64,000 bases of DNA from Gordionus sp. m RMFG-2023 (Eukaryota; Nematomorpha; Gordioida; Chordodea; Parachordodidae), in NCBI RefSeq assembly GCF_954871325.1, contig NC_088776.1, positions 47,634,569 to 47,698,568 of the forward strand, in the 5' to 3' direction. Every line of letters begins with the position of its first letter. The stretch's first letter is position 1. The notes under the pieces were generated by a model. That model was given only the letters and a program-made list of their open reading frames with translations, had not been told where the DNA came from and did no database searches. The translations under genes and the position numbers were made by a program. This document shows, piece after piece, positions 36,501-51,500 of the stretch.

Positions 36501-39500
36501 TATTTCATCAGAACTATAAAAATCCTTGACGAGTTTAAATGTTTTTTCGTTTAGTGTCTTTCCTGCCTTATGTTTTGGAAATGAAAGAATTCCACTTTCT
36601 TTTACCATCATTTTAGATTTTCTTGCCATGTATGATGTTACGTTGAATTCCTTTTAAATTTTATTTACACTCCATCTTTGAGGCAAAATTGTAAGAATTT
36701 GATATTGTTGATTTTTTGATAATTTATCAAAGTTATCCTTTAATATAATAAGAATTTCCTCTTTCATTGGACTATCAATCTCGGAATCAGATATTTCTAA
36801 AACCTTACTTTTTATTGCCTTTTCAATCTTTTGAATTTTATTTTTAGGATATTTTTTCTCCATTAAACGTTTTCTTTTAATTGGTGATTCTCCAATATTG
36901 TGTAATGTTTCATTAATCGATTCAAAGGCATCCTGATTATGGGTTATTGGGGATATAAATTCTTCGGGAATGTGTGGACCAATTTTACTTAACTGGTATC
37001 GGCACGAATTACATATTTTTTGTTGAAGATATAAATGATTATTTATATTAAGCACCCATCGAAGAACTGGTCTTAATTTTTTTTAAAAATTTTTATGATT
37101 AACTTTATTCAGTGGATTGCAACATTTTATCTTATCTTTTAAGGGTTTCATTTAAAAAAATTTATTTATTTTTAAACGACAAGTAAAAATATTTATATGT
37201 AAAAGATATGAATCGGTGTTTGTGAAAAAATATTAAAGAAATCAATTTGTATTTTTAGCAACTGTGATTTATCGATTAAATTCTCTAATTAATTTTGCTA
37301 ATCAGTTTATTTTTAATAATTTTAAGAAAAAATAAAAACAGCTGACTTACTTTTTTTAATTTTTTCAGTGTTAAACATATGCTCAAAATTCAAAGACTGA
37401 TCAAAAATTTTATAGAGAATGCTCAAATTCATTTGATACCCAAAATTTTATAACTAGTTAATTTTTTGTTAATTATATCGCTTAAAATTTTTTAAAAAAT
37501 CTTTGAAATTTTCTGGTTAATGACAATTTTATAACATTCTTGGTCTTGATGGGTATGACTTAGTCTGGAGGGGGGGGGGGGTGGAGGGTAGGCCGGGTAA
37601 TTATATGATTTTCAATTTTTCCCTTAATAATTTTCCTGCACTCCTTTAATCCTGCTTTTTTGTTCGCATGTTAGTCGGATTTTTTAATTATTTTTAATTT
37701 ACATTGAAATATTAAAAAAATTATTAAAATTTTTTATCCTGCGAATATCTCAGGGGAATAAGGTTTACAAAGTTATATAATCGAATTTTATGATATATTA
37801 TACATTAAAATATTTTTAATCAATAAAAAAATAAATTTTAACATATTAAAACTATTATATATAGCGCCATTTATTTTTTTTAAAGTATAAAAATCGCAAT
37901 ATTTTTTAAAATAAATATCCAGCCATGCTAATTGTTGAAGAAATTATTAAAAAAATAGTAAACGGATAATATTTCTTAAAAAAATTAAAAATCGGAGATC
38001 ATATACATTTCGAAATATTAATTTCAAGTTTTCAACTGACCATAAGATGACCCATATTTTATAAAAAATTAATTTTGATGTTTTCGCCATAATCATAAAT
38101 TATTAACTTAGCTATTGATATTAGATTCAATATTTGATCATATTTAGTTTTAAATTAAAAACTAATTATTTGACATCAGTAAAAAGCAAAAAAAGACATT
38201 TTTTGGACCTTTAACGATTATCTCGGCTAATATAGTTGCTAATGCGCTAAAATTTTGTTTATAATCTAATGGGAACATATATAACCAGTCTACAACTTTT
38301 TATCGAAATTGAAAGGGGTCGGCCGAAAATCTTGATTTTTTTGCTCATTTGACATGGAATAACCCGTATATGAAAAAAAGGGTTTAGGTAATTACCCTGA
38401 GGTGTCCCGGCATTTTTAATGGTTAACCCGGATTCGGTTAAAAGCTCGGAAGCAAGAGCTTTATCGCTGGAATTGCAATCATTCTTTTGCTGATCCTCTT
38501 TAAATGCGTTGATTTCGTTATTGGTTACGCTTTGATCATAGGGGGCGTTGCTAGAACTAAAATTTAGATGGCCGTTAATAGTGGAAGTTATTGGTTGACT
38601 TTGGGCTGAGATAGAAGTAAAATTTTTCTTGATGTAGTATCTGGTCAGTTGGTTAATTTTTTTTTAAAAATAATAAATATATAAATCTCTATCATGTATT
38701 TTATTCACATTTAACCTAAAACATATCCCTGCATTCACAGTTAGCGCGAAATGTAATAATTTTACATTAATTTTTTTAACTAAGACGGGAATTCGCGCTA
38801 ACTGTGAATGCAAGAGTATGCAAGAAAAAAAATAATAAAAAAAATCAAATCCTTTATTCTGGAGATAAAATGGATAGAAAATGAGGATATTAATGGGATA
38901 TCTGCTTTTCAGTTCTGTTTTTTTGGCGGAGATTAAAAAAAAAGATTGTGTTAAACATAAAATGAGTTAGAAAAATGAATTATTTTTTTTTGATTTATCC
39001 TAAGAAAAAAAAATAGTATAACTAAAATTTGTACCTAGCATTTAATCCTATTCGATCGGCTAAATTATTGAGTTGTTCTGGGAGTCTTTTCCTTTTCAAT
39101 ACTCCACCGTTCTGAACAGAAACTTCGAATAACGAGTAGTGACTTAATTTTATTTTTTAATTTAATATTGTAATAAAATGGATTTAAAAGATACAAATAG
39201 GTTGTATATGATAAAATGTCATAGCTAGCTATAATATAAAAAATGACGGATTTTTAATTAATATTTAAGATAGGATTGATCGGATACCTGCTAGGATCTG
39301 TAACCCCGAATTCTCTGAGAGATAGCATAATGACTTCTTTAGCTGTCGTTTCCTTTAAAATGTAAAATTGAGATTTTTCTTAATTATATTTATGCTTTAA
39401 AAAAAATCCATTGAAGGCTTAAAATTTTTTTAAAAAATTGACATTTTAGCCCATCTAAATGACAAGAAAATAAATGGGACCGATGTATATTCCTATTAAT

Positions 39501-42500
39501 TTTTTTATTGTAAAAAAAAGAGTTCGATATTTCCCAAGAAAAACCTTAAATACAAAAAAAAAATTAATTTTATTATTTTCCTGACATAAAAAATGATATT
39601 AAGATATAAATACTTTGTGAATCAATAAGAATTTGTAAGCCTGATCTTTGGGACTCCTGTAAACTTTTATGACGTGTTCCGGGTAAGCTGAGGCATCAAT
39701 CCCGTAAGAAGAATTCGTTCTCAGATTTATACTATTCGCGTTTGAGGATAATGATTGGCGGCTTAATTCGTCATTTTTTTGTGGGGAATTTTTTATAAAA
39801 ATCTTTGGGCGATCTTTGTAACTATCACAATTTTCGAGAGTCAAGATGTCGGATTGCTGGTCTTTTTTGCAATCGTAATCGTCGGGGCACGAGGAATTAT
39901 GAGAAGAAGACAAGGAATAACTTGAAAATAAATAAAATCATTTCTGAGTAAGATGGAGTACTAAAAGGCATGGAAATTAAATGATTATTTATTCATTAAT
40001 AAAATGGAGGATCTTAAATAAATTAAACCTTGGTGGTTCATAAATAGGTTTATATGCGTCTAATGAAATATTAATCTCAGTAGTGTTATAATAATAATAA
40101 TGAAAGTCACTGCCCTGTATTTTACTTAGCTACCTTAATGCCCTGTTTGTGGAAGGAGGGGACCATTTACTGTGGCCTCATCATTTAACTAATCGATTTA
40201 AGGAGTGCTTAAGGGGACTCCAAACAAAACCTATAACCCGGTATTAACCATTATTATTTACAGAATCTAAACAGTTAAAAATTTATCACCTGAACCTGAA
40301 CTCTGAAAAGGTCTGTGAACAGATTTGAACTTTTTGATATCCTAGCTCTTTTAAAAATTATATTAATAATCGGATGGATAGTATCTAAAGTATATTTATA
40401 TATTTGTATATTGCTTTTTCACTATGCCAACCACCCAGGTTAACATAGATAAGTGTTCACAACCATGTAACTTATTTCTTTTCCTTATAAAATAGAATTC
40501 AGCAGAAGAGAATATTAAAAATATTTTAATTGTTCAATATTTTTTTTTGGAATAGGCACAAAATTTTAAAAGATGTGATTCAATTTACATGTCTGAATAA
40601 GGTTGGATGTGATAAAATTCAAACCGGTTTTTAAAGGTTAATACTAAACTTGAACCGTTATTTATGTCTGAAACTAAACCAGAACCAATCCGATATTCGT
40701 TATAATTCGGATCACTGCTTGCTTCATATGGGGAATATTTTAGGCGCGCTCAAATTTAATTATGACGGGCTGAGAGAAGCTTTTGCTCCTCCCTAAAGAG
40801 GCCATTATTGGTTTGAGCATGCGTATCATTTTTTTTAAAAGAATCTGCTGCGTTTCTAAATTTATCTATAAATACCTATTTACGCGAATTATTATCTCGT
40901 TCACTTTTATATACAATATTTTTTTCAAATGTTTTTTTTATATATATAACGAATAATTTCGGGTTTGATTTTATATTATATTATTAACGCCCTAACATGT
41001 AATTCTCCTCCTCGCAAAATCCAACTCGACTTTTTTTGCTCGGAGTCGCCATCCGACTTTAAAAAAGTTCAAGTCAAATCCGAAAAAAATATTTTAAATT
41101 AAGATGCCGTGTTGTGTGACAGTCCAGAACGCCAAATATCATAATGTCGCGTCGTGAGTTTTAAAATATTGGATAAATTTTTAAAAAGTTACTCCTTAAA
41201 ATTATCGTTTATAACATCTATCTAGTCTTAAATATAACCATTCCTAAAATTATTTGTGATGAATATACTATGTGTTTAATTACATTTTAAAATAATCATA
41301 ATTTACCGAAAAATATTAGAACTATCTTTAGGTGAAGAGTTTTTGGAGGAAAGATGCAAGACTTTTTTTAAATTTTCAGTAATCTTGTTAGCTTCGTGCG
41401 TTAGATGGTGATGAGAGGAATGATTGGAATTAGAACTGATGGATGGGGAAGAGCTATTTTTCAATTATTCAATATGTATAAATACAGTTTTAATGTAATT
41501 ATAAAGAATCATTTTACATAAATCATAAGGTAAATTATTATTTATGCACTCTTGTTTATTCAAATATAAAAAACTAAATATTAGGTTAAATTTTATAAAG
41601 CCCCCCCCCCTTCAATATAAAATTAGAACGTAATGTATTATGTATGGAATGCTGACTTCAATTTGGCGGGGAGAGCTTAGATTATTATTATATATAAAAT
41701 ATGATCAAACTAAAAGAATGTCATTTAATAACCTCTTCTTTATATCAGTATTACAATCTACTTCAATTTAAAAAAATTTTGTAACTATCTATTTTGTTAA
41801 AGCTCCCAATATTTTTGTAAAATTTATTTTCCTTCAAAAAATATAAATTCAATCATATCAAGTGCTTTTTAGTTGTTTTTCAAAATCGAATTATATTAAA
41901 CTCCCTTAAAAAAAGTTTTTTAATACTTGATTAAAAATCTGCAATGCCCTGCCAGATAACGTTTGAAAAAATATATTAGGGCAGGACAAAAAAAATTAAT
42001 GGGCAGGGTCGGGTACAAAAAGTAGAAATGCCGGGCACGCTTAATAGAAGATAAAAAAAAATTCTAAAGACTACTTGTAATTATGTTGATAATATATTTT
42101 ATTGAGCTTATAATTTAAATAATTACATGACCTGCTACTATAATCATTCATTCACAAATACGATTTCTTTTTTCCTTTTCCTACATTCAGTGTTTATTGT
42201 TATAATAAGAAATTCGTGAAATCGTAATCCTCATCATTATTTGTTATTTTTCTCTAGGATATATTTCTGGATTTAAAAACCGGGCAGAGCCTGGCAACTC
42301 TAGCAATAATTGGAACTGGGCTAGACCGAGTAAAAAGTTGGACGGGACGGGTACCATTGCAGACCTCTATTTGATGAACAAAAAAAAATCAGGGAGTCCA
42401 CTCATTTTTTTAGTATAAAAGCAATAAGGGATATAATATATTTTTATATCAGCAACTCTCTTAATTTGTTATATCAACCTAGAGCAATCCACTATATCTT

Positions 42501-45500
42501 CGCTAACCGAAGCCACAGACTTTCTTCTAACTTTGTGGGAAACGCTGATAGTATTTCTGTTTTCTACTAAGTTGTTGGTATCATTTCCAAGAACAATATT
42601 CGCATTAGCTTTGTTATTAGAGGTAGTTTGATTCAACAAAACCCTTTTGAACTTGCATTTCTTATCCTTCCACATGGATGCGAGCAAAAATTTGGGTCCA
42701 CCCAATGAATTTGACGATATTGTTTTATTGAAGAGGGAGTTGTTCGAAAATTTTTGGACGATCGAATTATCGCTAGAAAGAGATTGTGGTTTCACTTTAA
42801 AGATTTGTTGAGTGTGGGTATGAGTAATTGGAATGGACCTATGTGGAGAACCCGAAGATGCCGAAGTGTCTAAGAATTGCTTGAAGCCTTAAATTTTATT
42901 TGTATTTTGTAAAAAAATGATCTTCTTAATCAATATTCAAATAAATAAATAAGAAATAGATTGAGATAAATCAAAACTAAAAAAAAATGACAAGTAACAT
43001 ATATTATTATTTTTTTTAAAAAAAGTACCTAAAATATTTGATTTTACGGTGATAGACAAGTGAGTGCTATTCCGAAATATATCTAAAGCGTGAGTGTGGG
43101 ATATGTGCTCAAAATTTTGTCCGTTAACTTCCAATACCTGATTCGGGTTTTCAAAAAAAAATCAACATTTTTTTAAAAAAAATCTGATTTTAATATAAAA
43201 AAGAAAAATCGGGAGCTTCTAATAAGGATTTTTTTTAAAGAAAATATTATCGTTAGATATAATCGTAAATGGTTAAAAACTTGGTCGCCTCTCTTGAGTC
43301 CCATTTCGTGAGCTCTAGAAAATTTTTCTACCTTAGATATGAAGATAGGAGAATTTCTTTCCCATCCACCCAAAATGGAAAAATGGAGAATGTCGTCCCT
43401 CAAGGATCTGTTCAATACTACGACTCTATTTTTGGCCTTGGAAAAACATGCCATGTTTAGCAGCGTTAATTGTCCATGCATTTTCTATTTGTTATTATGT
43501 AGTGGACAAAAAGGCAAATTTTGGGGGCATTATTACTTAAGAAGAAATTATTTTAAATTCATTTATATATTTTTTTTTAAATAGGATAAAATTTCTTGTA
43601 ACAAAAAAAATGTTGTTACTTGTTTCTCTAATAAGGATTCGAAATTTTCTAAAAATTCCATCATTTTAGGAATCTTTTCAAAATCGCTAAAATGGTTGTT
43701 GACCCATAAGAGTAGAATTCTGCTCGCCTATTTTTATAGAAAAATTAAATACAAAAATGTAGCTTTCAATTAATAACGATGAGGTGCATCGAAACGTAGT
43801 ATTTTATTTTTAGAATTCTAAATAGAATTAGATAAAAAAAAATATAACAATGCATATTCATCTTCATCAAAATATCTATACTTTACAAATCCTAAAAAAG
43901 TATCCTAGTAGATTTCTGACTAGAATGCTCTATTCCAACATAAGAAAAAATCTTAAACATTTAAAAGTGGCTCTTATCTGGCGTTCTATATATTAGATAT
44001 CTCTATGTTAACCAAAACATAACAATCCTTGAGTCGTCAGTTTAGGGAGATTTGACTGTTAAATATAATTAAAACCAAATATATTTCTAAAAATTTATTA
44101 TAATAAAAGTAATTTGGCCACCCACTACCACTTAGAACAAACGAAGTCAAAAATCTTAAGGATGACTGCATTCGGTAATAAAGGAAAAATTTAATTTGAT
44201 TTAATTACAAAAATGGGAAGAATAATAATCTCCAAAAAAAATTTTATATCCAGTTATTACAAATCAACCCGATTTTATTATATTTTTAGATGATACTCTT
44301 ATTTTTTAAATCCATAATCCATGGTAGGTTAAATTTATTTTGAATATCAATACCAATATTCTTCAATCTTTTTTTTGAATAATTTAAAAGCAAATATACA
44401 CATTCAAAAACAAAAACAAAAAATTTTTTAAAATTAAAAAACAAAACAGCTTTTTATTTTTTTCCCAGTAAATTCATAATCATGACTGCATAGCTAAGGT
44501 GCGTTAACTCAAATATTAGGAAGATACCAATTATAGTAACTTTTTTTAAAGCTACATCGTAAAAATAAAATGGGTGGATATCGGGTAGTGTTGTTAAAAA
44601 GACCGATTCTATTCGATTTTAACCAAAATAATATTGTGTAAGCCTGGTGATTTTGCTTATAGATGGCTGGAAGATTTGAACTTCAACTTGCCAAATCTTG
44701 AGACCTATACAATATTATTTTGGCTAATCAAATCGGGCTTTTTAACAACACTAATATAGGGGATATGCTGATATCAGCTTAATATAGGTAAAATCAGATC
44801 AGATCGATCTCTAAAACCAATACTACCCATCTATTTTTAAAATACGAATATTTGTCATACTTTTTCTCTGTGTTCGGGGAAATTTACGAACCATTCCTCA
44901 AGCCTAGTTGTCAAAACGAGCGGAGACCGAATGAAAATGCGATAAGTCAACAAGAAATTTTCGATGTAACTTGTGTGCGACGAATTATTGATGTAGGAAG
45001 AACTATTTTTGCCGGCAGCATTCTGCTCGACTATCAAAAGATCGAGCAATTCAGATACAGTACCCTACAAATATTAAAATATAAGAAAAAAACACATCGA
45101 TTATTGTAAACTTTAGAAGATAAATAGTGTTTATCACTGGGGAGGGAGATCTAAAGCACGCTATATATGCTTAAAATATTTTATATTTCACTACACAAGT
45201 TTCAAAGGATGTCTAAATATTTTTAAAAAAAGAAGCATTTATTAATCAATCATAATGTATTATGTGTGGCGAACTTTAAGTCCCAAGTAGTGTTGTGAAA
45301 TGGCTCGTTTTGAGCCAATTTTTATAAACGGCTAACTCAATATTTCAGCCAGAAAAATATCACGCAAGCCTGAAGATTTTTTCATAGAAGGAGCAAAGGT
45401 ATAGACATATATTAAAGAAATCTCGAGGCTTAGGCATATTTTTTCTGGCTAAAATATTGAGTTAGCTGTTTTAAAAAATCGGCTCAAGCCTTTTAACAAC

Positions 45501-48500
45501 ACTAGTCCAGGCGGATATTCGAGGTTTAATCTAAATACTCATGTTCGATTCAAATATTCAAATTATAATAATCTGATTCTTAAAATGTAATAGATTTTTT
45601 TGACGAAATCACCTTATTAATGTGATTGCAGGAGGTCAGTGGAGTATTCTCCTCCTTTTGGTAGCTCTTCTTATCGTGGCAGAGGGTGTCGTCGTCGATA
45701 GGTATAGCGAGTCCCCCATCGTTGGAGGCATTAGACAGGGAACGATCAAAATCTTCTCCAAAATAATTGCTTAGTTGATGATGATGGAATTGGTTCGTTG
45801 CTTGGCTGTGCTTATTTTCGGAGTTGTTGGAAAAAACGTCAGCATCGTCCCAACTTTCATCCAAAAAACTGTGCGCACTTTTCGGATATTTTGGAAAGAA
45901 AAAAAATTGGGGTAAAATAATGTAGATTTTTTTTCTTTATTCATTTTTTTAATATTTCGTTTGCTTATTATTTAATCTAATAATTCTATATTTATCTATT
46001 TTTTAAAATACCATATAAAAAAATCTTCTATATTATTTATAATGTATAATTGTATATATTTCTATTAATGTGAAAATAAGCTTCTAAAACTAAAAAAAAA
46101 TAATATCAAAATTAAAAGGAGCATATATATTATGGTATAAGTTTTAACTCCGTATCTTCGATCTCTCCTATGAAACGATCATAATCCATGGTGTCAGGGC
46201 TGACTGTGGCATTCTGGAAAAGATCTATATCTATCGAATCGCAAAATGCTTTAAAGTTGTCATCATTATGAATGGAATTAATATTGTTATTAATATTTTC
46301 GATATAAGCATCTCCTTCTTGATCATCGCGATCTACTAGTTCGAATTCTCTAATTATTTTGTAATAATCGTTCTGACCTATACAAATGAAGGAACAAAGA
46401 GGGGTAAGGGTGTGCATGGAAGCCTTAAAATATTGGTAAGTAAGATTTGGACGCACGCCGAAATAATCGCCAGGCTTGAGCATCAGGTGTTGAGATACGT
46501 TTTGATCTTTAGGTTAATTTTAATGATAATTGGAATTATAAGAATGAATGAATGTGAAAGAGTAATACGAATCTTAAAAACTGAGAATTATAATATTTTT
46601 GCAACACTCGAAGTTTTTTGCCCCCCCCCCGATCTTAGCTCCTAATCAAGCTCCTTAATATTTAATCACTTGATTTTAATTAAAAAACAATATTCTTTTG
46701 TTTCATTCCTTAGCTTTAAAAAAAATCCTCCTTGCCTCAATTAATAAAGTAAATTTATTTTAACTAAAATATTTAATAATTGCAAAACTTTAAAAAATTT
46801 CCTACTGATATTTCAAAATTAAAGGATAAATAATCTAAATATAACTAACAATCAAAATAGGTTTTTATTGTTAATATAAAAAAATATAGGAAAGAATCAA
46901 AGCAGGGTTGATTATCCATTAATATTTGTTTTGGTATTACTGAAAATAATTATATTAAATTATTTGCATTCAATATTATATATTAAAATATCTCCCTACA
47001 AAATTTCTTTTAATATTTATTAGCAAAGGTTTCGGTTTTTTTTTCAAAATGCATACCATAATTATGTTATAATACTAACTTACCGTCTATATACTCAATT
47101 TCTATGTTGCCATTAAAAATCAGGCACCAACTATCCAATTGTTCTCCACAGCTCAATACTACGGTATTAATATTAGGTACTTCGGCTAAAATAGCCTCTC
47201 TGCACACTGATTCCACAAATTTTTGGTAATCCCTTTTAATTATGTCCATTTTATCGAATTGAGAGTGTTTGATTCGTGGGTAAATTTGTCTAAAATAAGC
47301 CCTTTTAAGAGCTAGGGCTATAGGCATTACGTCTGGAGGAGGGAAATTAGATTCGTGGTAATTCGTATCGTAATTCAACGAAGGGAATAGCAAACAATGA
47401 GAAATTAGTTCGAGTTCTTCTGCGCTTCTAAGTGTTTTATGGGTTTCTAAGCAATTCCTAAGGGCTAGTTTGAGAGGCGAAAAGGTATTGTAAACTGAAT
47501 CGTTTTGAGTTGTCTGTTTATATATTTTCAAATAATTGTTCTTGCATTATGTTAATCTAATTAGTATCAAGAGTTAGTACACAACAATTATAGCCTATTA
47601 TATGCTAAACATAATTTTTTTTTAAAGGTATGCCTACCCCTGTGTCCTCTAGGTAAATATTCCAGAATATGAGGATATATTTTGATAAATTCTAGTTGAA
47701 ATTATTGTTAAGCAAGATGGGGATGGACATGTGAAGTTTGAAGTAATTATTAGACAATTCCAAAATGAAAACAAATGCTAAATTTAACTAGGAGGAACAA
47801 AATATAAGGATGATGATTTATATTTAATTATTTATTTTAAAATATAATATCTTTTCAAAATTTAAATTACATTTTTAATGACATCGGAAAAATTGGAATT
47901 TTCTATAAAGGGCTCATCGTAGGTTTTATCATCCATAAGCACCTGACCTACAAGGTCAAAATTGTTTTTATTCGCTGTTTGGAAAGAGTGCAAAAATGAA
48001 GAGTTAGATTGATAATTGTCGACGCAATCCAGTTCTGATAAGTCTCTGTTGGACTATTTATGTATAAAAAATTAAATAAGAAAAGAATGGTAGGTAGCAC
48101 AAATTATTTAAAAAAATTACATTTTCTATTCTCATTACAATAAGTTTGCACGCCCCTTAATAGCTCTTAACTATTATTTCCGCGAAATCTACGAGCCCTT
48201 TTAAACTTCATAATAATTAAAAAGGAGCCATAATCTTTTTTTGAGCGTTCGAGGGAGTTTAAAAAATTATGATTACAACCAGAGGAGAATCTCGAGAGGT
48301 CGAGAAAAAAAAGGTTTTTTTTAGTGGGCCTAAATAATATAGAATATTGCTAAATCTACAAGATTTTTTACGACAGCTTGACTATAATAATCATTTAAAA
48401 GTCGTTTAAGAAAATATAATAAAATTTTATATTATAAACCTGATTCATTGACATGAAACCGTTGAGATCTAACGATAAATCTGTTCGAGTGTCCGATAAA

Positions 48501-51500
48501 AAGTTATTTGAATGCGTTTCGCTATATTCGTTTATTTTTTGTAAATATAAAAATTAAAAATACATTTTATTATAATTTTTTTTAAATATTTTTTATTAAT
48601 AGTTATTTTAAAGTTAACAGAAATTATATAAAATGGTGAATCATTAAATGTATTTTAAAAAATTTTAATCAAAATAAATCTAACCAGAAAAAAAAAATTA
48701 AATTTTATTTATAAAATAATTATTCTAAATTATGTTGAGTGTTGTTTTGCTAAATTTTTTTGAGTAACCACAAAAAGTATGATTTATTTTCAGAATAATA
48801 AATAAATTAAATTAATTATTTCAATTTTAAATTAAAAACTCTACAAAAAAACCAAATCAAAAAGGAATTCGTAAAAATTTTATTTTACAATGACAGACAT
48901 TTGTGAATGAAACATGAAAGAATTTAATTTAGGCTAATTATGATTTTAATAAATTAATCATTACAAAAGCCAATTTGTTGCTTTTACATTTAATATTAAC
49001 CAAATGGTTCTTTTTTAAAAAAATATATTACATAAAATTATTGGCGAGATATTTTAATTTATCTGCGATAAGCATAAAAAATCGATATAGCTGTTACCAC
49101 TAATTGAAGTAAATTTACCACCTATTTTCCTGCCCATCTTTTGTAAAAACAAATTCATACATAACATAGTATTACAAAAATAAAAATTTTGAAAAAATGA
49201 CCAAATGATTCATTTATGTAACTTTAAGGTAGTGAAGGTTAGCGGCCCAGCCCTATAAAACTTAGACTGGAACCGGACAGATCTTTTTTAAGACAACCGG
49301 TCTTTTTATTTTTTACGGTCCGGAACTCACCTAATTTTTTTTTATATTTCATTTTGTGTTATTTTCCTAAAGGAGTTATTTTAATTTTGTGAATTTATAA
49401 TTTTTATTTTGCAATTATGAAAACTGCAATTTTTCAAAGAAGCATTTTACTTATATGCCCGATAAACAAAAATTAAATTAGGTAAAAATGAAAAAATTTT
49501 TAAAATACCAAAAAACATTTAAAAAAACTAGTATTTTTTTTTAGAAATACGTTCTGGATCAATTTTTTAAAGACCGTGGTGCGGTCCAGTTTGGGTGTAT
49601 CTGTCTGGTCAAAGACCGTGGTAGAAATTCTTACTTTACAACAAAATATTATGCATGCCTCAATTTATAATAATAAAAGAATATATTTAATGAGTGGAGT
49701 GGTTTTATTTATAAGGGGCAAATATGTCTTAATAAAAAATGTGTTTAAGTTTGTATAATTTTAAAAAGAGACAGGGAACCTCTAAAGTAATCAACATTTC
49801 AATTTTTAATAATGGTCAGATTGGATATTCACTACAGGAATATTTCAATATATTATCATTTGAGGTTTAAAAACAAACTCTGTTAGTAGATCGCGGAGGT
49901 TCAGTAGGATATCGTCTCTAGTAGAATTCAAATTTTTCTTGATAGAGTCACTGGTGGAATGGCGGGTTATGCATCTGCGACGCCCCAATGAATTGAAAGA
50001 AAAATTATCGCTCGGTAATGCACTGCTGTTCATCGAGCGATGGGGCGGGTAGCTAAATTTGGAGTTATCTTCGTATTTAATCTTGTAATATTTATTAATT
50101 TTTAAATTTTTTAAATTTGCTTGCTAGTGAAGGCCAACCAAGCCCTGTTTAAATCGCCCTACATTCCGAAAGCGATTTGATAAATTCAGATCTAGTTTAG
50201 AAACACAAATAGAGCCTAATTTATTTTATCTGCGACCACTTTTATTTAAAATTTTATAGAACTATGGAGCGGGGCGGTCTGAACTGATCATGGTTGACTT
50301 TCACAAGCTTCAGGTTGATTAACTTTAATTTTCAACCCAGGGTCAAAAGGACCTATAAATAAAAACCTATGAAACAATGTCTTTAATTATTATAAATAAA
50401 TTTTATAATTACTAGTAATAATTCAGAATCTTCTAAAACGACGCATTCGTTAGTCCTTTTGTTGGAGCCCAGGATTCTTTTGCCAAAACTAAAAAATTTT
50501 GTAATAGTTGTTGAAAATAATATTATGGTGCATTACCCCGTTTTAAAAACTTTGAACCTGCTTACACTTATAGCGTTTTGGGTCTCGTTAGTCTAGTTGG
50601 GTGAAGGCTCTATTTTTAGAAGGCTAAAAAGACAGCTAACCTTAGTTTTTTACCAAAATTTATTATCCCTCGTTTTTTGAAGAATATTATTCAACTTCGA
50701 AGAAAGCATAAATAAAAAAACTAGCGGGCTAAATGCTATAACGGGCCTGTAGAATTGAACTAATTAGTCATTACCCAAAGATATACCTGCGAAGCGACTG
50801 CGATTTTGGGTGTATATATTTTTCATGACTGACCAGCGTCGTTTCACTGGTATCTAGATGGGTTTTTAAAAAATATCATTCCTAAAATAGTGTTCAGTTT
50901 TAAAGACCGTTATTTAATTTAGCCCTCCCCCCTTTTTCCATAAAAAACGGTTAGTTTCGAACTTACTAAATAATAACTACACTTCGATCAATTTTTTTTA
51001 CAGGGAGTCGTCATTGATTTAATTAAAATTAAATTTTGGGGGACCTTAATTAATCAAAAGTGAAGTTAGAACCGTATAATAATCAAAATAATCAGTTTTA
51101 CCTATTGTTCGGGGATAGTTTGAGCCCATCTATGAAAACGCTCCCGGATAAAAGAATGTACCAGCAATTATTGTATTCTCCTCGACTAAAAATTATATTT
51201 TTGGATTTTATAAAGTTGCGTCCAAAATCATTTTTAAAAAAATCGAAAAGTTTCAAAACTTTTTGCAAATTTTAAAATTTTAATAAAACTTGTTATGTTA
51301 AAATTTTAATAAAATCTGTTATGTTAAAATTTTAATAAAATCTGTTATGTTAAAAATTTTTAAATTTATAAAATTTTCTTAGAAATTATGTTTTGGACAT
51401 GTTTTTATTTTTTATATTTAAAATAAGGGTATTTATTTATTTTCATTAAAATTTCGATTTTTTTTATTGCGAATTTATTTTTTTGCTATTTCGGACAAGC

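Larger units (their letters stand above)
34174..38365 (-). mobile_element. long-TIR DNA transposon, well-preserved copy with 4-bp target duplication
   Basis: Terminal inverted repeats of roughly 590-635 bp: 34174-34808 and 37777-38365. The outer end is GGGTCATTCCATGTCAAAT, with TTTCGGCCGACCCCTTTC just inside. GTAT flanks both sides (34170-34173 and 38366-38369), a 4-bp target duplication. The 4.2-kb element carries a minus-strand transposase, so it lies in the same orientation as the host gene, within the intron between PDZ-GEF exons 20 and 21. Its right end lies 30 bp from exon 20. The 4-bp duplication with very long inverted repeats recalls the Sola group, but that is only a suggestion. Confidence 0.92.

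Noticed and set aside
51060..51275. Plus-strand open frame of 71 codons
   Set aside because: It is the antisense shadow of PDZ-GEF exon 3 (51102-51185), whose minus-strand [11 protein letters not shown] is unmistakable.
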